Positions 12,901-14,782 of a stretch of DNA of 14,782 nucleotides are shown piece after piece. A program made the translations under genes and the position numbers. Under the pieces are notes generated by a model. It ran no database searches. It saw nothing but the letters and a program-made list of their open reading frames with translations, and was not told the origin of the DNA. Source of the stretch: Phoronis ovalis (lineage: Eukaryota > Phoronida > Phoronidae). The stretch spans positions 1-14,782 of the forward strand of contig JAOXYB010030598.1 in NCBI GenBank assembly GCA_028565635.1, read 5' to 3'. How positions within the stretch are numbered: position 1 is the stretch's first letter; every line of letters starts with the position of its first letter.

Positions 12901-14065
12901 AGATTTCCGTAAACGTGTCACGATATCCATAACTGTATCCAACTGCATAATTATTAAGAATTCCAGCAATGTGTTGTATTGTGGATGAATCAAATTTCAA
13001 ATATGTTATCTTTTGAAAGGTGTAGAACTAACTCTCAAGTTCAACTAATTGTAGTGATATGATACAGAATCTACACTGCTGATGAGCATAATTCAGGATT
13101 AGATGACATGACAATTAACATGAAGCCTGCAGCTTCAAGTATATGTAAGAGGATTATATGCAGAAAAGGTATTTTATTATTAATTGTATGGGAGCAAAAT
13201 TTTAACTTGACAGGAGCATTACTATTTTGTTAAACTGCATAATTATGTGAAACATAAGATTTATGTCCATCATTTTACATATTTCTTAACGAATAATAAA
13301 CACAAACTGAGAGATATAAGTTTGAGCAGCAAATTACTAACCTAACAAAGAAATGTTAGTTAAATTGCTTAGTATTCCTAGAGGACATAGGTTTTGTTTA
13401 TGTACGTCTTAGATATAAATGTTTAACCAATTTTACAGTATATTGTAAATCTAAATGTTGAAAAAATGAATGTTTTATTTATTCCTGTCATCACAACACA
13501 GAGATATGCTATTATGTTAATTAACTTATAGCAAAGTATCTTTTCATTGCATTCAAACAATAAAGAAAGCAACTGTTACAGTACTAAATGTGTATGCAAA
13601 TTGTGCTTATATGTATATGGATTGTAGTAATAGAATGCCATATTTGTATTGTACAAAATGTGTGTTGAAGGACATGTGGCCCAGAGATGAAATAAACACA
13701 CTGTTCAACTATTTAGTGGCTAAAATCCGAGGCTAAATCAATAATACTTGACTAATCCTACATTGCGTGCAAAGTTCTGTTTAAACAATTGATAATAAAG
13801 TAGAATAATCCCTTCTGTAAATTCCCATTCAATAACAGGAAATCCGATGGATAGAAAAACGTATCTGGTGAGCACAATGGATAGGAAAAATCACAAAATG
13901 TATCTGAATTTTCTGAAGAGATGATGTAGATTGTACTTTGTAGGTAGAGACTAGAGAAACCCCCTTGTCTGATAATCAGTCGCTATTTACAATTTCTTTC
14001 AACAACCTACCTGAAGATTTGGGTCTTTTCGTAGTTGAAGCCTGTTTCGAAGGTTTAGTACTCAT
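830..14065 (-). CDS. MYCBPAP: MYCBP-associated protein family gene (whole multi-exon gene, longest chain of 18 exons)
   Basis: Joining 14011-14065, 12780-12932, 10573-10734, 8292-8369, 7714-7868, 7168-7277, 6665-6830, 6194-6365, 5650-5769, 5374-5437, 4626-4827, 4170-4285, 3566-3861, 3039-3226, 2704-2850, 2360-2509, 1527-1651 and 830-962 gives 2,589 coding bases plus a stop overlap-free frame of 863 residues; every intron is GT-AG and every phase matches. Family marks seen: 'GYRVGSEFW', 'TQTERGYPPPIEHIG', 'SIYYSWKKLP', 'GVILPGDTMKFPF', 'AGVFTEQWEF'. Known for the family: the protein binds MYCBP (AMY-1) and is linked to the central-pair apparatus of cilia and to sperm tails; human protein is roughly 950 residues. 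Inferred here: an axonemal or sperm-flagellum scaffold protein. The core (exons from 7868 downward) is secure by resemblance; the N-terminal exons are lineage-specific and less certain. The C-terminus may extend beyond the window. The family call rests on recognition of sequence, not on a search. Confidence 0.88.
963..1526 (-). other. MYCBPAP intron 17
   Basis: 564 bases with GT-AG ends (gtaggt ... ttatag). No repeat, RNA gene or second coding frame recognised. Confidence 0.7.
1527..1651 (-). CDS. MYCBPAP: MYCBPAP exon 17
   Basis: Acceptor 'tgttttcag' phase 0; donor gtaggt phase 2. Encodes TIMGLDEDDERKEEFLNRLN then SIVVSLSFPPFTPAQQQMYA and VG. Helix, acidic then amphipathic, followed by an LSFPPF motif. 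An alternative donor four bases into the last codons (GCA, then gtaggg) would be phase 0 and would not fit the next exon. About residues 779-819. Confidence 0.82.
1652..2359 (-). other. MYCBPAP intron 16
   Basis: 708 bases, gtaagt ... tttcag. Open frames on both strands at about 1773-2000 overlap each other in AT-rich DNA and are not supported as genes. Confidence 0.7.
2360..2509 (-). CDS. MYCBPAP: MYCBPAP exon 16
   Basis: Exactly 50 codons, phase 0 at both ends, acceptor 'cctcttgtag', donor gtaagt. Encodes MHYNNELIAEVNNLHRAFYL, an acidic EETTPGEETENESP stretch and LPPWDLSLGNLKA. The first Met is internal, not a start. About residues 729-778. Confidence 0.86.
2704..2850 (-). CDS. MYCBPAP: MYCBPAP exon 15
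   Basis: Exactly 49 codons, phase 0 at both ends, acceptor 'acattacag', donor gtaagt. Encodes KELAHRQSVRLIDQILNDVV then DGIKTPERSRSPVDFYVTDE and EIFHRQNPG. Predominantly helical with an RSRSP site. Skipping this exon would keep the frame. About residues 680-728. Confidence 0.87.
3039..3226 (-). CDS. MYCBPAP: MYCBPAP exon 14, second half of ASH/HYDIN-like domain
   Basis: Acceptor 'tttttctag' phase 1, donor gtaaaa phase 0, 62 codons. Encodes GVILPGDTMKFPFVFKSPN, AGVFTEQWEFETKPVVCGGA and LVVTLRGIALQEDKYKKQ. The order 'LPG-[DE]-T ... F-x-F ... G-x-F ... W-x-F/L-T-x-P ... V-T-L-x-G-x-A' closes the beta-sandwich begun in the previous exon. A charged helix follows. About residues 617-679. Confidence 0.92.
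3227..4169 (-). other. Introns flanking exon 13 (3227-3565 and 3862-4169)
   Basis: Two introns of 339 and 308 bases with standard ends on either side of the exon at 3566-3861. The first splits the ASH-like domain. Nothing else recognised in them. Confidence 0.7.
3566..3861 (-). CDS. MYCBPAP: MYCBPAP exon 13, first half of ASH/HYDIN-like domain
   Basis: The largest exon: 98 full codons, acceptor 'tttattag' phase 2, donor gtgagt phase 1. It opens with DPLRDLPDVHPAPIFGPAIQ and ends in the first strands of an Ig-like fold: ARVTFEAFAGERVTSFLEVK, then NDGTTSIYYSWKKLP and RFYFNNSS. The N-x-G-T-x-x-I-x-Y-x-W pattern is typical of ASH/HYDIN-type domains found in ciliary and centrosomal proteins. The domain name is my inference from the pattern. 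About residues 518-616. Confidence 0.9.
4170..4285 (-). CDS. MYCBPAP: MYCBPAP exon 12
   Basis: Acceptor 'tgttttcag' phase 0, donor gtaaga phase 2. Encodes DIENLQIIGSNNPYERAVTP then ALSVRDHLGNVTSPEPDI, a linker ahead of the beta-sandwich. About residues 480-517. Confidence 0.87.
4286..4625 (-). other. MYCBPAP intron 11
   Basis: 340 bases, gtatga ... tttcag. A plus-strand open frame at 4415-4612 is AT-rich and unsupported. Confidence 0.65.
4626..4827 (-). CDS. MYCBPAP: MYCBPAP exon 11
   Basis: Acceptor 'tttcctgtag' phase 2, donor gtatga phase 0. Encodes 67 codons: MGVTQTERGYPPPIEHIGLP, then KSIKQEKGTYVLNP, a Pro/His/Trp segment HYPWHKSPYLADRKKQ and an amphipathic LQQVIEELVPHKP. The TQTERGYPPP block is highly characteristic. 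The frame stays open into the intron up to 4967, but the splice site and family similarity end at 4827. About residues 412-479. Confidence 0.9.
4877..5141. repeat. Diverged tandem duplication, two copies of about 125-140 bp
   Basis: Copy 1 spans about 4877-5001 and copy 2 about 5002-5141. Matching landmarks in the same order: TATCA(G/T)TGAACATAT, TTCAGTCTACAA, GACAC-(T)TGCATGAT, TCAATGACAGCAATCT, and (A/G)TCAATCACTTTTTC. Small insertions and deletions separate them. The pair lies inside the 546-base intron at 4828-5373, immediately upstream of exon 11 on the gene strand, and probably arose by local tandem duplication. No function is implied. Confidence 0.8.
5374..5437 (-). CDS. MYCBPAP: MYCBPAP exon 10
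   Basis: A 64-base exon between 'atttatag' and gtaagt, phase 1 in and phase 2 out. Encodes YRVGSEFWKQQEPIGNELTG and the start of the next block. The GSEFW ... GNELTG signature is one of the clearest reasons for the MYCBPAP call. Too short to stand out as an open frame by itself. Confidence 0.88.
5650..5769 (-). CDS. MYCBPAP: MYCBPAP exon 9
   Basis: Acceptor 'tgtttcag' and donor gtgagt, phase 1 on both sides (120 bases). Encodes LLQRPVEHLVMNQADGYRQT then QEQRYIIDRTIPFVDYGKG. The last residues run straight on into GYRVGSEFW of the next exon, a junction characteristic of the family. About residues 351-390. Confidence 0.88.
5770..6193 (-). other. MYCBPAP intron 8
   Basis: 424 bases, gtatgt ... 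tttcag. A plus-strand open frame at 5851-6084 with a hydrophobic tail is present but has no supporting features. Confidence 0.65.
6194..6365 (-). CDS. MYCBPAP: MYCBPAP exon 8
   Basis: Acceptor 'tttcag' phase 0, donor gtatgt phase 1. Encodes 57 codons: an acidic opening DDFEIPQEYR, a basic KYEKKKKSSIHPRM, then NAIINWQKKMLDRKKQNGFI, which looks helical and is rich in Lys. About residues 294-350. Confidence 0.86.
6665..6830 (-). CDS. MYCBPAP: MYCBPAP exon 7
   Basis: Acceptor 'catttcag', phase 2 in; donor gtttat, phase 0 out. Encodes ITVAKPAPPNAPLKPVDLSG followed by GPRFDVEGTVIPYSILGSLENY, a strongly conserved-looking MYCBPAP block (residues about 238-293). The donor is non-optimal after GT but is the only one that fits. 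A plus-strand frame over this exon is its antisense shadow. Confidence 0.85.
6831..7167 (-). other. MYCBPAP intron 6
   Basis: 337 bases, gtaagt ... tttcag. Nothing else recognised. Confidence 0.7.
7168..7277 (-). CDS. MYCBPAP: MYCBPAP exon 6
   Basis: Flanked by 'tctcttcag' and gtaagt, phase 0 in and phase 2 out. Encodes LREPKPPAEKRKTPAARTVL then VKKVPPASEWNKPAPKI: a Pro/Lys-rich linker leading into the conserved block, with the W followed by N-K-P-A-P. About residues 201-238 of the longest chain. Confidence 0.85.
7278..7713 (-). other. MYCBPAP intron 5
   Basis: 436 bases, gtaatg ... cttcag, with long T and A runs. The continuation of exon 5 stays open to TAG at 7690-7692. Confidence 0.65.
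7714..7868 (-). CDS. MYCBPAP: Exon 5, start of the conserved MYCBPAP core
   Basis: Acceptor 'gttttcag' with a fine pyrimidine tract, phase 1. Encodes a basic KLKKKRDGTPDK lead, then ERPPSRYVLMNDEIASLAIK and EEELQN. Donor gtaatg (gene strand) joins in phase 0 to the next exon. If the donor is not used, the frame runs nine more codons to TAG at 7690-7692, giving a truncated protein. The donor is the weakest of the core exons but the only one that gives the right phase. Confidence 0.8.
7869..8291 (-). other. MYCBPAP intron 4
   Basis: 423 bases, gtaggg ... tttcag. AT-rich with no recognised internal feature. Confidence 0.65.
8292..8369 (-). CDS. MYCBPAP: Exon 4, short cassette with tandem Met (phase 1-1)
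   Basis: Open for 26 codons from acceptor 'atatag' to donor gtaggg. Encodes PFYMMASRIAVSRNSITG then APPRSVM. Two adjacent ATG codons (8353-8358) offer an internal start; a protein starting there would be about 736 residues. A better acceptor (ttttttccag) lies 18 bases further upstream on the gene strand, but using it from a phase-1 donor introduces a TGA at once, so with that site the exon would serve as a leader and start exon. Length 78 is divisible by three. Confidence 0.55.
8797..8881 (-). CDS. MYCBPAP: Alternative first exon of MYCBPAP
   Basis: ATG at 8879-8881 opens 28 codons, MSSASPNRRITSKGIGKS followed by a charged KKDHSKDSTP-like tail, ending at a consensus donor gtaagt in phase 1. 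Upstream, an in-frame TAA lies about 45 bases before the ATG, and the only nearby AG (atcaacag) would give phase 2, which does not fit any exon of this gene. It is therefore best read as a first exon with its own start, preceded by a CT/GC-rich tract at 8898-8920. Spliced to 7868 it gives a protein of about 742 residues; through 8369, about 768. Confidence 0.55.
8898..8920 (-). promoter_or_regulatory. Possible promoter or 5' UTR tract of the alternative first exon
   Basis: A 23-base pyrimidine tract on the plus strand (purine on the gene strand) with a GGCC core stands out in otherwise AT-rich DNA, 17-39 bases ahead of the ATG at 8881. Its position fits the transcription start or leader of an alternative promoter. 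There is no clear TATA box at a proper distance, and no transcript evidence. Confidence 0.25.
9467..9488. repeat. GTAG/GGTA tetranucleotide microsatellite
   Basis: About five uninterrupted GGTA units (GGGTAGGTAGGTAGGTAGG pattern). A simple repeat in a large intron. Confidence 0.9.
10573..10734 (-). CDS. MYCBPAP: Exon 3, Ser/Arg-rich cassette (phase 1-1)
   Basis: Open for 54 codons between acceptor 'aaacag' and donor 'gtatgc'. The sequence includes MASARRSMSLQLPSG, GLGQPRRSSMFPGTT and GRKQSVML, low-complexity and basic with RRS-type sites typical of basophilic kinase targets. The length (162) is divisible by three. GC content is clearly higher than in the flanking intron, which supports coding. 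The Met at 10727-10729 is preceded by an in-frame TAA inside the intron, so this could also be an alternative first exon. Confidence 0.6.
12345..12352. repeat. Left target-site duplication of the element
   Basis: TTCAAAGC directly abuts the left end and is repeated exactly at 12747-12754 next to the right end. Confidence 0.7.
12353..12745. mobile_element. Non-autonomous inverted-end element (MITE-like), 393 bp
   Basis: The left end CTGGGTGGATACTCA and the reverse complement of the right end (CTGGG, an expanded G run, GGATACTCA) match. Further in, GGGGATGTGC occurs about 30 bases from the left end and inverted (GCACATCCCC) about 35 bases from the right end, so the ends form imperfect inverted repeats of roughly 38-45 bp. 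TTCAAAGC at 12345-12352 is repeated at 12747-12754, an 8-bp target-site duplication (9 bp with one mismatch). No transposase is encoded. The size and 8-bp duplication suggest a hAT-type non-autonomous element, but the family is not identified. Confidence 0.75.
12424..12680. repeat. Degenerate internal GTAGCAA-ACCCAA repeats
   Basis: Inside the inverted-end element the motif (G)TAGCAA(T/A)CC(C/A)AA recurs at about 12424, 12460, 12491, 12596 and 12635 (as GAGCAAACCCAA), usually followed by an AATTTT run. Spacing is irregular (31-105 bases), as expected of a decayed tandem array within the element. Confidence 0.65.
12747..12754. repeat. Right target-site duplication of the element
   Basis: TTCAAAGC, the exact copy of 12345-12352. 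It ends 19 bases before the donor of exon 2 (12774-12779). Confidence 0.7.
12780..12932 (-). CDS. MYCBPAP: Exon 2, basic SPK-rich cassette (phase 1-1)
   Basis: Open for 51 codons between an acceptor 'gatacag' and a strong donor 'gtatgt'. It encodes a very basic stretch with RLRKSKSPRRQKQK and a run of SP sites, YSKSPKSPKSARS, that resemble proline-directed phosphorylation sites. The length (153) is a multiple of three, so inclusion or skipping keeps the frame. The acceptor has a poor pyrimidine tract; the next AG upstream ('tatgcag') would give an in-frame stop. An in-frame ATG two bases into the exon (MDIVTRLRKS) could make it a first exon instead. Confidence 0.5.
12933..14010 (-). other. 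MYCBPAP intron 1
   Basis: 1,078 bases, gtaggt ... gatacag. AT-rich throughout, with no repeat or other gene recognised. Confidence 0.55.
14011..14065 (-). CDS. MYCBPAP: Exon 1, MYCBPAP N-terminus (first coding exon)
   Basis: Starts at ATG 14063-14065 and encodes MSTKPSKQASTTKRPKSS plus one base (G), ending at a good donor (gtaggt, read on the minus strand). An in-frame TAA lies about 20 bases upstream of the ATG, which supports this Met as the start. The peptide is short, basic and Ser/Thr/Lys-rich, with no signal peptide or membrane segment. Ending in phase 1, it can splice in frame to any of the exons at 12932, 10734, 8369 or 7868. The assignment to this gene comes from strand, phase and composition, not from conservation. 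Confidence 0.6.
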
Positions 14066-14478
14066 TTTGGGTGCACTTGTTTAAAAACAATAAATGAAAT
14101 CATTAAATTGTGTACACTATAAATTTGAAACAGTGTATTAATACCAGTCAGCCATATTGTTTCTTGACAACGCCAGGGGTTCCACTGAAACCAAGCCTAT
14201 TGTTCGAAACTGGATTAAATATTCTTAACAATAATCTTTTATTACTCTTAATCCGTATCATTCAACTCATTTCCATCACATTTTTTTTATTTATTGCTTT
14301 ATTTTATATCTACTTTTTACTTGAAAAATCCCTAAAAAATGTTATATAATAATAAGCATAATCTAATTGTAGGAGCAAGAGACACATCTCGGAACACTTG
14401 CGAGGTTTTTAAAGCGCGAGATTCGAAGTATCTGATTTGGATGATCAATGTAGAGTTGGTGTGCTCTGTCTGTTACAG
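14066..14478. other. Upstream flank of MYCBPAP
   Basis: Presumed promoter and 5' UTR side of the gene. No TATA box or other named element could be identified with confidence. The stretch 14372-14440 is less AT-rich and open in two plus-strand frames, and precedes the RING remnant. Confidence 0.4.
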
Positions 14479-14620
14479 GCAGTTTGTTTAACATCACCTG
14501 TTCGTTTTGTTTGGATGAGTATCACCAAAAGGACGCATGGACACCTATGGTGGCATGACTGTTGCCAGGGTTTAGAAGATCTAGATTTAACAAAGGTACT
14601 GCTGTCTGCACCCATATTGC
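14479..14620 (+). pseudogene. Frameshifted RING-finger (C3HC4-like) gene remnant
   Basis: After a plausible acceptor (ctgtctgttacag) one frame reads SLFNITCSFCLDEYHQKDAW then TPMVA and a TGA at 14556-14558. NITCSFCLDEY is the typical start of a RING finger, with C-x2-C at 14499-14510. The expected C-x-H-x2-C follows in another frame: HDCCQGLEDL from 14554, with H and the second C in RING spacing. The next cysteine and the first of the pair are missing. A third piece, FNKGTAVCTHI, returns to the first frame at 14586-14618 and resembles a RING tail. Known for the family: RING fingers bind two zinc ions and recruit E2 ubiquitin-conjugating enzymes. Here the frame breaks and lost ligands point to a dead copy of a RING/TRIM-type ubiquitin ligase, or to an exon with sequence errors. 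Confidence 0.5.
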
Positions 14621-14695
14621 TTTATTGCAAAATCTCGGCTAGTGCATGCAGAAGTTCCAGAACGTCTGACAGATGATATCATGCCATAGACTAAT

Positions 14696-14782
14696 GTTAG
14701 GGTAGGGGGACGTCCATTAATTATGTCAACAATTTTTAGGCAATTTTTTACCCCCCCTCCCCCCCTTGTCAACAACTGTCAA
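14696..14782. repeat. Possible end of a dispersed repeat, cut by the window edge
   Basis: A G-rich GGGTAGGGGGACGTCC, the TTAATTATGTCAACAATTTT core, a C tract (ACCCCCCCTCCCCCCCTTG) and two GTCAACAA/CTGTCAA motifs. The composition differs sharply from the AT-rich flanks and resembles transposon ends common in marine invertebrate genomes. Only one end is visible, so no element type is assigned. Confidence 0.35.

Noticed and set aside
14110-14349. Plus-strand open frame with a Leu/Ile/Phe-rich tail that looks membrane-spanning
   Set aside because: The hydrophobic part comes from T-rich DNA; no start context, splice site or homology was recognised.
14372-14478. A coding exon ahead of the RING remnant, open in two frames
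   Set aside because: Neither frame shows a recognisable motif, and the frames do not join cleanly to the RING pieces.

Overview
The window looks like AT-rich nuclear DNA from an invertebrate animal. Coding sequence is split into many short exons (64-296 bases) with GT-AG introns of about 190-2,200 bases, and there are no bacterial-style operons or ribosome binding sites. The lineage cannot be fixed from the sequence; a ciliated marine invertebrate such as a cnidarian, sponge or mollusc would fit.

One gene on the minus strand fills almost the whole window, from a start codon at 14065 to a stop at 830-832. I assign it to the MYCBP-associated protein family (MYCBPAP, also AMAP-1), whose members are linked to the axoneme central apparatus and to sperm flagella. 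I spliced it by hand. Fourteen core exons between 7868 and 830 join without a phase conflict and encode about 713 residues. The core holds a MYCBPAP-specific N-terminal half, an ASH/HYDIN-like beta-sandwich split over two exons (3566-3861 and 3039-3226), and a C-terminal helical part.

Upstream of the core (7869-14065) the gene opens into five small, basic, Ser/Arg/Lys-rich N-terminal exons spread over 6 kb. All end in phase 1. Three of them (12780-12932, 10573-10734, 8292-8369) are symmetric phase 1-1 cassettes that each contain an in-frame Met, and one (8797-8881) looks like a separate first exon. Any combination keeps the frame, so several N-terminal isoforms are possible. The longest chain gives 863 residues.

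Non-coding features include a 393-bp element with inverted ends and an 8-bp target-site duplication, 25 bp inside the intron after exon 2; a diverged tandem duplication of about 130 bp in the intron at 4828-5373; a GTAG microsatellite; and a short perfect hairpin near the left edge. Beyond the gene's 5' end, 14479-14620 on the plus strand carries a frameshifted remnant of a RING finger, and the right edge enters a C-tract-rich sequence that looks like the end of a dispersed repeat. No tRNA, rRNA or CRISPR array was seen.
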